Source: an uncultured Collinsella sp. (GTDB lineage: Bacteria > Actinomycetota > Coriobacteriia > Coriobacteriales > Coriobacteriaceae). From it: a stretch of DNA of 53,854 nucleotides. The stretch lies in assembly GCA_958346935.1 (NCBI GenBank), contig CATVTM010000006.1, forward strand, positions 1 to 53,854, given 5' to 3'. The translations under genes and the position numbers were made by a program. This document shows positions 34,815-42,224 of this stretch, one piece after another (within the stretch, counting starts at the first letter, position 1; the number at the start of each line of letters is the position of its first letter). The notes below the pieces were generated by a model. The model saw only the letters and a list, made by a program, of their open reading frames with translations. It ran no database searches and was not told where the DNA came from.

Positions 34815-35915
34815 CTATTTGATGGCTGCCGTAACGGTGCCGCCGCCCAGGACGATGTCGCCCCGATAGACGACGACGGCCTGTCCGGGGGCGATGGCGC
34901 GCTGCGGCTCGTCAAAGGTCAGCAACATTTGCCCGTCTTCGCCGCGCGTAAGGGTCGCTGCCTGGTCTTTCTGTCGGTAGCGGTACTTGGCGCCCACGCG
35001 AATGCCGCCGGACGTGAGCTCTACCTCCATGTGGTCGGCAGGGGCACTCCAAATCCAGTCGTTGGCCGTGAGCGCCGTGGCCGTCAGGTCCTCTGCCTCG
35101 CCCAGATGCACGGTGTTGTTGACGGCGTCGACACCCGTTACATACACGGGATGCGCCATCGCGACGCCCAAGCCCTTGCGCTGGCCGATGGTATAGCGCA
35201 GCGCGCCATTGTGGCGCCCGACCACGCTGCCGTCGCGCCACACAATGTCGCCCGGTGCAGCGGGATGTCCGCAGCGGCGCTCGATATAGCCCGCGTAGTT
35301 ACCGTCTGGAATAAAGCAGATATCCTCGCTTTCGGCCTTCTTGGCGTTGATGAAGCCCTGCTCGGCGGCAATCCGGCGCACGTCGCGCTCCTTGTCCAGA
35401 CCCGCCAGCGGAAAAATCGTGCGCGCCAGACGCTCCTGCGTAAGCGAATACAAAAAGTAACTCTGGTCCTTTTTGGGGTCCTCGCCGCGATGCAGCTGCC
35501 AGGTGCCGTCTGCCGCCTGGCTTGTTTTGGCGTAATGGCCCGTGGCGATGTAGTCGCAGCCCATGTCCAGCGCTGCATCGAGCAGCGCGCCAAACTTAAT
35601 GTGGCGGTTGCAGATAATGCACGGATTGGGCGTCAGCCCCTCCTGGTAGGCGTTCACAAAGCGCTCGATTACGTTACGGTCGAAGGTTTGCTGCAAGTCG
35701 AGCACATGGTGGGGAATGCCTATGCGCTCGGCGACGGCCTCTGCGTCGGCGATGTCGCGGTCGACCTTACTCATGCCCGTGGCGGGGTCGGGTGCGGGGC
35801 AGGTGAGGCGCATGGTGGCGCCGACACATTCGTAGCCCTGGCTTTTGAGCAGATATGCGGTCACGCTGGAATCGACGCCGCCGCTCATGGCGACGAGCAC
35901 GCGCTTGTTGTGCAT
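34815..35915 (-). CDS. mnmA: tRNA-specific 2-thiouridylase MnmA
   Basis: The 366-residue cytosolic enzyme puts sulfur on U34 of tRNA-Lys, tRNA-Glu and tRNA-Gln. The ATP-pyrophosphatase P-loop is AMSGGVDSSV at residues 9-18. The two catalytic cysteines are in TPNPCIICNRHIKFG and ESEDICFIPDGNY. The C-terminal tRNA-binding barrel is complete. The ATG at 35915 has an AAGGAGA site upstream. It lies downstream of cysK on the same strand, with a 180-base gap. Confidence 0.95.
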   Translation of the reverse strand: MHNKRVLVAMSGGVDSSVTAYLLKSQGYECVGATMRLTCPAPDPATGMSKVDRDIADAEAVAERIGIPHHVLDLQQTFDRNVIERFVNAYQEGLTPNPCIICNRHIKFGALLDAALDMGCDYIATGHYAKTSQAADGTWQLHRGEDPKKDQSYFLYSLTQERLARTIFPLAGLDKERDVRRIAAEQGFINAKKAESEDICFIPDGNYAGYIERRCGHPAAPGDIVWRDGSVVGRHNGALRYTIGQRKGLGVAMAHPVYVTGVDAVNNTVHLGEAEDLTATALTANDWIWSAPADHMEVELTSGGIRVGAKYRYRQKDQAATLTRGEDGQMLLTFDEPQRAIAPGQAVVVYRGDIVLGGGTVTAAIK

Positions 35916-36096
35916 GAGGAGGTTCTCCTTGGTGGCATGTGGCCAAAAAAGAAAAGCGGCGCGGGAGGCTGGTTCCGCGCCGCAGACATTGTAGCAAGTT
36001 CGGACGTCTCGTGGGGCATCCTGTTGGGATGAGCTCAGGCTGCCAGAAGAGAGGGGAGACCGGCGTGCCTTGGACTCGTTCTAAGAACGAGAAGCT

Positions 36097-37035
36097 CTAG
36101 TCCTGGAAGAGCGCCGTGGACAGGTAGCGCTCGCCGGTGTCGGCGAGCAGCGCCACGATGGTCTTGCCTTCGTTCTCGGGGCGCTTGGCCAGCTGCAGAG
36201 CGGCCCAGACGGCGGCGCCGGACGAAATGCCCACGAGCACGCCTTCCTTGTGGCCCACGGCGCGGCCGGTGGCAAAGGCATCGTCGTTCTCGACGGGGAT
36301 GATCTCGTCATAGACCTGGGTGTCGAGGACGTCGGGCACAAAGCCGGCACCGATACCCTGGATCTTGTGCGGGCCGGCCTGGCCCTTAGAGAGCACCGGG
36401 GAGGTGGCGGGCTCGACGGCGACGACCTGAATCTCGGGGTTTTGCTCCTTGAGGAACTCGCCCACGCCGGTCACGGTGCCGCCGGTGCCGACGCCGGCGA
36501 CGAAGATGTCGACCTTGCCGTCGGTGTCGTCCCAGATCTCGGGGCCGGTCGTGGCCTTGTGAATGGCCGGGTTCGCGGGGTTCACAAACTGGCCGGCGAT
36601 GATGCTGTTGGGAGTTTCCTTCTGCAGCTCCTCCGCCTTGGCGATAGCGCCCTTCATGCCCTTGGAGCCGTCGGTGAGCACGAGCTGTGCGCCGTATGCC
36701 TGCATGAGCTTGCGGCGCTCGACGGACATGGTCTCGGGCATAGTGATGATCACCTTGTAGCCGCGGGCCGCCGCCACCGAGGCGATGCCGACGCCGGTGT
36801 TGCCGCTCGTGGGCTCGATGATGGTGTAGTCGCCACCGCGCACGAGCTTGCCGGCCTTCTCGGCCTCGTCAATCATGTTCTTGGCGACGCGGTCTTTGAC
36901 GGACCCGGCGGGGTTGAAGTATTCCAATTTGACGAGCACACGGGCCTTGAGGTCCTCGTCGGCCTCGAAGTGGGTGAGCTCCAGAAGCGGGGTGTGGCCG
37001 ATAAGCTGATCGATGGACGTGTAAACATTGCTCAT
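36097..37035 (-). CDS. cysK: Cysteine synthase A (O-acetylserine sulfhydrylase)
   Basis: The 312-residue PLP enzyme makes cysteine from O-acetylserine and sulfide. Lys47 in NPAGSVKDR binds PLP. The substrate loop is PTSGNTGVG and the phosphate-binding loop GVGTGGTVTGVG. The ATG at 37035 has GGAGG seven bases upstream. It is divergent from an Rrf2-family regulator, as with the CymR/CysK regulatory pairing of Firmicutes. A good promoter and a nested palindrome lie in between. A short hairpin, CTCGTTC/GAACGAG, at 36074-36090 follows the stop. Confidence 0.95.
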   Translation of the reverse strand: MSNVYTSIDQLIGHTPLLELTHFEADEDLKARVLVKLEYFNPAGSVKDRVAKNMIDEAEKAGKLVRGGDYTIIEPTSGNTGVGIASVAAARGYKVIITMPETMSVERRKLMQAYGAQLVLTDGSKGMKGAIAKAEELQKETPNSIIAGQFVNPANPAIHKATTGPEIWDDTDGKVDIFVAGVGTGGTVTGVGEFLKEQNPEIQVVAVEPATSPVLSKGQAGPHKIQGIGAGFVPDVLDTQVYDEIIPVENDDAFATGRAVGHKEGVLVGISSGAAVWAALQLAKRPENEGKTIVALLADTGERYLSTALFQD

Positions 37036-37093
37036 GGTGAACCTCCAAAGTGTTCAAATGACTGGATACCGTGTGGTTTTACGGTGTGTCTAG

Positions 37094-37133
37094 CAGCTAA
37101 ACCCACAAACCTTATAGGTTGTTCGTTTAGCTG
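37094..37133. promoter_or_regulatory. Nested palindrome just downstream of the cysK promoter
   Basis: CAGCTAAAC (37094-37102) and GTTTAGCTG (37125-37133) are perfect 9-bp arms. They enclose AACCT-TAT-AGGTT (37108-37120). On the minus strand it begins about ten bases after the -10 element, covering the transcription start side of cysK. This is a typical repressor position and a likely target for the divergent Rrf2-type regulator. An RNA leader hairpin is the alternative. Confidence 0.6.
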
Positions 37134-37142
37134 TTGGGAAGC

Positions 37143-37171
37143 ATAGTAGACACTAAAGCCTAGTAATGCAA
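37143..37171 (-). promoter_or_regulatory. cysK promoter
   Basis: On the minus strand TTGCAT (37166-37171) and TACTAT (37143-37148) are separated by exactly 17 bases. The expected start of transcription falls at the edge of the nested palindrome, about 100 bases upstream of the cysK start codon. Confidence 0.7.
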
Positions 37172-37246
37172 TAGGAAATAAGAGATTATTGCAAGTTGAT
37201 TAACCATCTTGACCGGAACGGGTATTTTCAAAGCCAATTTTTCGGC

Positions 37247-37252
37247 TAGAAT
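37247..37252 (+). promoter_or_regulatory. -10 element of the Rrf2 gene
   Basis: TAGAAT lies 37 bases upstream of the Rrf2 start codon. TTTTCA at 37225-37230 could be a weak -35 element at 16-base spacing. Confidence 0.45.
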
Positions 37253-37288
37253 TTCAACGGACTAAAAGACCGAAAGGCAGCACTATAT

Positions 37289-37717
37289 ATGTTGGTTTCT
37301 ACTAAGGGCAGATATGCCCTGCGCGTTATGGTCGATCTGGCCGAGCACCAAGCGGCCGGTCGCATCCCGCTTAAAGAGATTGCGGCACGTCAGGGTATTT
37401 CGGAGAAGTACCTCGAGAATATTCTGGCGACGCTCGTGCGCGCCAATATGCTCTCGGGCATGCGCGGCAAGGGCGGCGGCTATGTGCTCACACGCCCGCC
37501 CGAGCAGTACACGGTGGGCGAGATCTTGCGCCTGACCGAGGGCAGCCTGGCGCCGGTCGCCTGTCTGGATGGCGACTGCAAGGGTTGCTCGCGATCTGAT
37601 GAGTGCCCCACGCTCGACGTGTGGAAGAATCTGGACAAGCTCATCAACGACTACCTCGACGGCGTGACGCTCGATGCGCTTGTCGCCCCCAACGAGGGCT
37701 ACGACTACGTGATCTAG
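37289..37717 (+). CDS. Rrf2-family regulator with four cysteines
   Basis: The 142-residue winged-helix regulator has the Rrf2 signature: MLVSTKGRYALRVMVDLA, then IAARQGISEKYLENILATL, then GKGGGYVLTRP. A loop of CLDGDCKGCSRSDEC holds Cys92, Cys97, Cys100 and Cys106. IscR of E. coli ligates a [2Fe-2S] cluster with Cys92, Cys98, Cys104 and His107, so this protein could sense iron-sulfur state, nitric oxide or oxygen. CymR, the cysteine-metabolism member, lacks this cysteine group. Being divergent from cysK, it probably regulates that gene through the palindrome at 37094-37133. Confidence 0.88.
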   Translation: MLVSTKGRYALRVMVDLAEHQAAGRIPLKEIAARQGISEKYLENILATLVRANMLSGMRGKGGGYVLTRPPEQYTVGEILRLTEGSLAPVACLDGDCKGCSRSDECPTLDVWKNLDKLINDYLDGVTLDALVAPNEGYDYVI

Positions 37718-37785
37718 CCCCACCTGTCATGTGGGGACGGGGTGGAAATGGCAGATCCTCTCGCCCTTTGAGACTTGGCAAATAA

Positions 37786-37824
37786 GAAGGCCGCCCATTT
37801 TTTGCGATGGGCGGCCTTCGTTTT
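37786..37824. terminator. Bidirectional terminator between Rrf2 and PF04020 genes
   Basis: GAAGGCCGCCCAT and ATGGGCGGCCTTC are perfect 13-bp arms around a T-rich loop, followed by GTTTT. It serves two convergent genes. Confidence 0.85.
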
Positions 37825-37859
37825 GGGCTGTTGAGACGGGCGCGGCCGGAATGGCCGTT

Positions 37860-38225
37860 TTAGCCCTCGGCGATGCTGTCGAGGATGCTGCGCATGATGG
37901 ATACCAGGATGCTGCCCATAAAGGCCGATCCAAAGCTGGCGATGGAGATACCCGCGCCCAGCAGATTGACCGACAGGTAGCTGGCCAGCTCGAGCATAAA
38001 GCTGTTGACTACAAGCTGAAAAATACCCAGCGTAATGATCGTGAGCGGCAGCGAGATGACCGTCAGGAACGGCTTGACGAGCGAATCGACGATGTTGAGG
38101 AACAGTCCCACGAAGGCGAAACAGACCCAGGCCTCGGCAAAACCGAAGGGCTGGATGCCGGGAACGAGGAACGTGGCAATCGCAATGGCGATCGAGGTAA
38201 AGAGCCAGTTAAGCATAAAGCGCAT
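37860..38225 (-). CDS. PF04020 (YvlD / superfamily IV holin-like) membrane protein
   Basis: The 121-residue protein has four hydrophobic segments. It has the family pattern LNWLFTSIAIAIATFLVPGI, then VCFAFVGLFLNIVDSLVKPFLTVISLPLTIITLGIFQLVVNSFML. Members occur widely in chromosomes as small membrane proteins without known function, and the holin label comes from a distant transporter-database grouping. ATG 38225 has AAAGGA eight bases upstream; the upstream in-frame extension is not membrane-like and is rejected. Confidence 0.85.
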   Translation of the reverse strand: MRFMLNWLFTSIAIAIATFLVPGIQPFGFAEAWVCFAFVGLFLNIVDSLVKPFLTVISLPLTIITLGIFQLVVNSFMLELASYLSVNLLGAGISIASFGSAFMGSILVSIMRSILDSIAEG

Positions 38226-38547
38226 GGTGTGAATCCTTTCTTGCGCATGGCGTGGTGAGGGAGCGTAAGGGGCACATGCCTTTGCAACTTGGATGGGCGC
38301 GGGGCACGGCTCTGTTTGGACGCCCATTGTCTCAGATATTCGTGGAGCTTGCGTGCGCATTCGGTTTCAAAACGGCGTTCGTCCTAGAAAACGCGCCGCT
38401 GGCAGAGAGTTTTGTCGCTTTAGTTTGGTGGTGTGCTAAACTGCTACGGGCAAAAGCCACAGGCGTTGCCCTATTGCATAGAACGGGCGAACGATGCCCG
38501 ATGTCAGTATCAACTTCGATGCCTTTTGGCGGGTTTGGCGGTGATCG
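38226..38547 (+). promoter_or_regulatory. Upstream region of the YerC-like gene
   Basis: No gene is supported. TTGTCG (38412-38417) and TAAACT (38437-38442) could be a promoter with 19-base spacing. A CGGGC/GCCCG hairpin lies at 38484-38500, about 50 bases before the start codon. Confidence 0.4.
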
Positions 38548-38847
38548 ATGAATATCGAGAACATGTTTGACAAGCCTGATGTCAAGCAGCTGGTCCACGC
38601 ATTTAGTCTTTTGGATGACGAGAAGGATATCCAGGCGTTTTTGACCGATATCTGCACGCCGCGCGAGATCTGCGATCTTTCGCAACGTCTGCAGGTTGCG
38701 CGTTATCTGGATGAGGGCGAGCCTTATGTTGAGGTTCAGGCCCGCACCGGCGCTTCGTCCACTACGGTGAGCCGCGTGTCCAAGGCACTCAACGGCGAGT
38801 ACGGCGGCTATCGCAAGATCCTCATCAAGCTGGAGGATGGCGAGTAG
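38548..38847 (+). CDS. YerC/YecD TrpR-like DNA-binding protein
   Basis: A 99-residue helical protein of the YerC/YecD group, related to the trp repressor. The opening FDKPDVKQLVHAFSLLDDEKDIQAFLTDICTPREICDLSQRLQVARYL and the helix-turn-helix RTGASSTTVSRVSKALN are characteristic. Its ligand is unknown; the family is associated with purine- or tryptophan-related genes in other bacteria. It is a single-gene unit with a terminator. The start has only a weak ribosome site. Confidence 0.88.
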   Translation: MNIENMFDKPDVKQLVHAFSLLDDEKDIQAFLTDICTPREICDLSQRLQVARYLDEGEPYVEVQARTGASSTTVSRVSKALNGEYGGYRKILIKLEDGE

Positions 38848-38874
38848 GCCAGCGGCAACAAACGAATTGCGCAG

Positions 38875-38900
38875 AACCGTCCCTTCGGGGGCGGTTTTTT
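38875..38900 (+). terminator. Terminator of the YerC-like gene
   Basis: CCGTCCC and GGGGCGG arms close a TTCG tetraloop and are followed by six Ts. Confidence 0.85.
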
Positions 38901-38986
38901 GATCCTTTGGGGACGGAGGAAAACGGATCACTGGGTTAGACTGACCTCCTCGGTGATCCATTTTCCTCCGTCTCCAAGGGGTCAAA
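38898..38986. repeat. 34-bp inverted repeat (GGGACGGAGGAAAA family)
   Basis: The arms at 38898-38931 and 38953-38986 match at 30 of 34 positions. Three of the four mismatches are G-T pairs on the plus strand. The right arm is the same sequence family as the 30-bp direct repeats at 26331 and 26728. It immediately follows the terminator of the YerC-like gene and lies 83 bases before addB. Confidence 0.85.
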
Positions 38987-39068
38987 TCTGTTGGCGTGGG
39001 GCAAATCTGTCCGCGCGGGCGGGTAGGATGGAAGCATTGAATATTGCGAACGGTTTGAGTGGAGGACC

Positions 39069-42000
39069 ATGCCTGTTCGAATCTATACCACCAACGCCGG
39101 CGCGGATTTGAGCGATGCCGAGGCGGCGCTGCTTGCCGACCTTATTGCCCGCCACGGGCGTGCCGTGCTGCTGGCGCCAACGTTTGCCGAGCTCGACCTG
39201 TGCCGTCATGATGCGGCGGAAGCCGGCGTTTCGCTGGGTATTGACTACAAGACGCCTACATCGTGGCTTCGCTCGCTTTGGGAGCTTTTGGGCGACGGGC
39301 GCGGTTTCGTCGACAACCTGCAGCGCCAGATGCTGTTTTCGGACATGGTAGCGCGCCTCGACGACGCCGACCTGCAGCCGCTTTCGCGCAGCCAGGGCAC
39401 GGTGCGTATGCTCGCGCGTATGGCTCGCGATGTGCTGCCGGGTGTGGCAGGGACAGGCACCGAGCGTTGCTGCGACAACGTTTGCAAGCCCAAGCCCAAA
39501 AGCGACGCCGAGGCTCGCGTGTTTGAACTTTTGTGCGCCTATGCGAGCGGCTTGGACCGTCGAGACATGGTCGAGCCCTGCGAGGCGGCTGACATTATGG
39601 CCGGTGCCCTGGCCGATAACCTGCCGGCGTGTACCCGCGCCGTATGCGTGCGCGGTATCACGTCGTTTACGCACGGCCTGCTCGAGTTACTGTCTGCTGT
39701 GGCGAACAATGGGGGAGAGGTCGTCGTGCTGCTTGCCCGCGAGCAGGCGGCGATGCGCGAGGACCTGGCTGCCGCCTTTGATGCCCGCGGTGTGCTGTTT
39801 GAGGCCGCCCCGTTGGGGGAGAACGCCGGCGCGTCCGAGACCGCTTCTGCGCCTGCCGCTCAGCCTATTTTTATAGAGGTGGCCGGCCCCCATGCCCGCG
39901 CCCGCGCTTATGTGGATGCTCTTGAGAACCTGGTCGCGGCATGCGAGGAGTCCGTGTCGCGCGACGGCGCCGCGACAAACTCCGACCCCACGCGTGTGCT
40001 CGTTGTTTCCGCCCGGGCACCCCAGCTGTTCGGCGAACTCGCTGCCCGTTTGGCGGCGCGTCACATTGCGGCCGAGACGACTGAGTTCACGGCGTTTTCC
40101 CAATCCATTGCGGGCAAGCAGTTTGCGGCGCTTGCCGGCCTGATCGAGCGCATGAAGGCCGCCGATGAGTTCACGGCGTCAAAGACCGAATGGTGGCCCG
40201 CGCCGGAGCTTACCGACTGGATCTACAGTCCGCTTTCGGGCGCCGATGCCGCCAGCGCGCGAACCTTCGATAAGAACATGCGCCTGTCGCGCAGCAAGAC
40301 TACCGCGGGCGTTAAGAGCCTGCTGCAGAGCGTCCAAGGCCAGGTGAGGGGCGTGCGCAAGGCGGCGAGCGACGAGAACTGGTTTAAGAACGTGCCGTGT
40401 GTGGTTTCGGACGTGTTCCAGGCGCTGTGGCGTGACAAGCCCGTGACGGCGCTCAAGGCCATGTTTGCCGTTGCCGAGGCGTTGCCCGATCGCTCGCTGG
40501 GCAGCTTGGATGGCCAAGCCCGTCGCCAGGCGGAGGTGGCTCTGCTGCGCCACGTCATCGACATCCTTATGAACGATGCTCGCGCGCTCGACGTATCGCA
40601 GGCCGCGACCGTGCCCGTGCTCGATGGCATTCGCACCAAGGTAGACAAGCGTAGCACCGCCTACGATTACGAGACCTACGAGGTTGACCGTGCGCCACGT
40701 GCTCAGGTTCGTTTTGCTTCGCTTGCCGATGCGGCGGCTCTGCGCCCCGGCAGCTACGATGCCGTGCTGTTTGCCGATGTCGATCTGGACAGCTATCCGC
40801 TCTCACACGAGGAGGGGCCACTGGCCACGCTGACGGCGAGCCTTGGTCGCGAGGGCGTGACGCTTGAGCCTGCGGCCTTGCTGCGCGCACGCTTTGGCCG
40901 CGCGATGCAAGCGTCGCGTGGTCCGGTTGCGCTCGCCCGTGTGACCCACGATCGTCAAGCGCGCGAGTGCTATCCGGCGGCCGTGTGGACCGAGTTGCGG
41001 GCGCATGCCGAGGCCGCTAACGATGCTAAGGCCGCTGACGCCGACAAGACTGCTGACAACGCTAAGGCCGCTGGCGCCGACAAGGCGAAGTGCGTGGGTG
41101 AGGGCGATATCGTAAGGGACTTCGATCCCGCGGCAGGCGAAGGTCTTAGGCGCGAGCGCGTGACCTGCGAAGCTCCTCAGCATCTGAGCGATGAGGCCGT
41201 GCCGTATTTGGTCCTGCGCCGTCGTGACGGCGAGGGCGAGGGCGCGCCGCTTGTGCCGCGCCTGACGTCCGCCTCGCAGATCGAGGCCTATTCCACCTGC
41301 CCGCTGTGCTGGTTCGTCTCGTATCGCGTCAAACCCCAGTCGATCGACGCCGGCTTTGGCAACATGGAGAAGGGCAACTTTGTCCATGACGTGCTGGAGC
41401 ACTTGCATGCCCGTCTGCCCCAGGTGGGCATGGAGCGCGTGACGCCCATGAATCTGCCGCGCGCGAAGGAGCTGCTGCACGAGGTCTTTGCCGAGACCCT
41501 GGCCGAGCACGCCGGCAAGCGCGGTACCGAGGGCCCGCTGGTGCCGCTCTCTCCAGTGGAGGAGCGCCAGGTGGCCGAGATTTTGCCGCAGCTGGAGGGC
41601 GTGCTTGCCTACGAGTCCGAGGCGCTTGCACCCTTTGCCCCGCGCTACCTTGAGTTCGCCTTTAATGAGCTTAAGGTCGAGTATGCCGGCTGGCCGCTTG
41701 GCGGGCGCATCGACCGCGTTGATGTGGATGCCGAGAATCGCGCCGTGGTAATCGACTATAAGCATCGTTCGGGTGTCGAGGAGTTTAAGCTCGCCGACCC
41801 CACGGTGCGCGACGAGGAGTCGGGCGAGGCCCCCATCGACGACCCGCGCTGGCTGCCGCCCCATACCCAGACACTCATCTACGCGCAGGCCATGCGTCGG
41901 GCGCTGGATCTGGATACCCGCGCCGCGCTCTATTTTTCGACCAAGGGCGGCAAGCCGGCGTTGCGCGGCGCCGCGAGCACCGAGCTGCTCGAGGAAGAGC

Positions 42001-42221
42001 GCGGCGACGGTCGCATCCCGGGCCTTAAGAAAGGTTTCCCCGGCGAGGGTGGCAGCATGGACTTCGATGCGCTGCTCGATCGCGTGGAGACCGGCATTGC
42101 CGAGCGCCTACGCGAGCTCGAGGCAGGCAACGTTGCCGCCGTCGACCCGACGTCGGCTCAGGCCGTGCATGCGCGCTGCTCGTATAACCACGAAGGAACG
42201 TTTGTAAGGAGGGACGTGTAG
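39069..42221 (+). CDS. addB: AddB-like PD-(D/E)XK nuclease subunit
   Basis: The 1050-residue protein pairs with AddA to process double-strand DNA ends for recombination. The first 600 residues have the degenerate helicase-like fold of AddB. The C-terminal nuclease contains SAYSTCPLCWFVSYR-like entry (SQIEAYSTCPLC, about 735), NFVHDVLEHL, GGRIDRVDVD and VVIDYKH (about 892). Bacillus AddB binds a [4Fe-4S] cluster through one cysteine before the nuclease core and three after it. Here the terminal region RCSYNHEGTFVRRDV keeps only one, so the cluster is probably lost. A low-complexity A/D/K linker lies at about 650-680. GGAGGA precedes the ATG. Confidence 0.8.
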   Translation: MPVRIYTTNAGADLSDAEAALLADLIARHGRAVLLAPTFAELDLCRHDAAEAGVSLGIDYKTPTSWLRSLWELLGDGRGFVDNLQRQMLFSDMVARLDDADLQPLSRSQGTVRMLARMARDVLPGVAGTGTERCCDNVCKPKPKSDAEARVFELLCAYASGLDRRDMVEPCEAADIMAGALADNLPACTRAVCVRGITSFTHGLLELLSAVANNGGEVVVLLAREQAAMREDLAAAFDARGVLFEAAPLGENAGASETASAPAAQPIFIEVAGPHARARAYVDALENLVAACEESVSRDGAATNSDPTRVLVVSARAPQLFGELAARLAARHIAAETTEFTAFSQSIAGKQFAALAGLIERMKAADEFTASKTEWWPAPELTDWIYSPLSGADAASARTFDKNMRLSRSKTTAGVKSLLQSVQGQVRGVRKAASDENWFKNVPCVVSDVFQALWRDKPVTALKAMFAVAEALPDRSLGSLDGQARRQAEVALLRHVIDILMNDARALDVSQAATVPVLDGIRTKVDKRSTAYDYETYEVDRAPRAQVRFASLADAAALRPGSYDAVLFADVDLDSYPLSHEEGPLATLTASLGREGVTLEPAALLRARFGRAMQASRGPVALARVTHDRQARECYPAAVWTELRAHAEAANDAKAADADKTADNAKAAGADKAKCVGEGDIVRDFDPAAGEGLRRERVTCEAPQHLSDEAVPYLVLRRRDGEGEGAPLVPRLTSASQIEAYSTCPLCWFVSYRVKPQSIDAGFGNMEKGNFVHDVLEHLHARLPQVGMERVTPMNLPRAKELLHEVFAETLAEHAGKRGTEGPLVPLSPVEERQVAEILPQLEGVLAYESEALAPFAPRYLEFAFNELKVEYAGWPLGGRIDRVDVDAENRAVVIDYKHRSGVEEFKLADPTVRDEESGEAPIDDPRWLPPHTQTLIYAQAMRRALDLDTRAALYFSTKGGKPALRGAASTELLEEERGDGRIPGLKKGFPGEGGSMDFDALLDRVETGIAERLRELEAGNVAAVDPTSAQAVHARCSYNHEGTFVRRDV

Positions 42222-42224
42222 ACC

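Noticed and set aside
37860..38360. Longer start for the PF04020 protein, and a prophage origin suggested by the holin label
   Set aside because: The extension has no hydrophobic or family sequence and no ribosome site; no other phage gene lies nearby and the family is commonly chromosomal.
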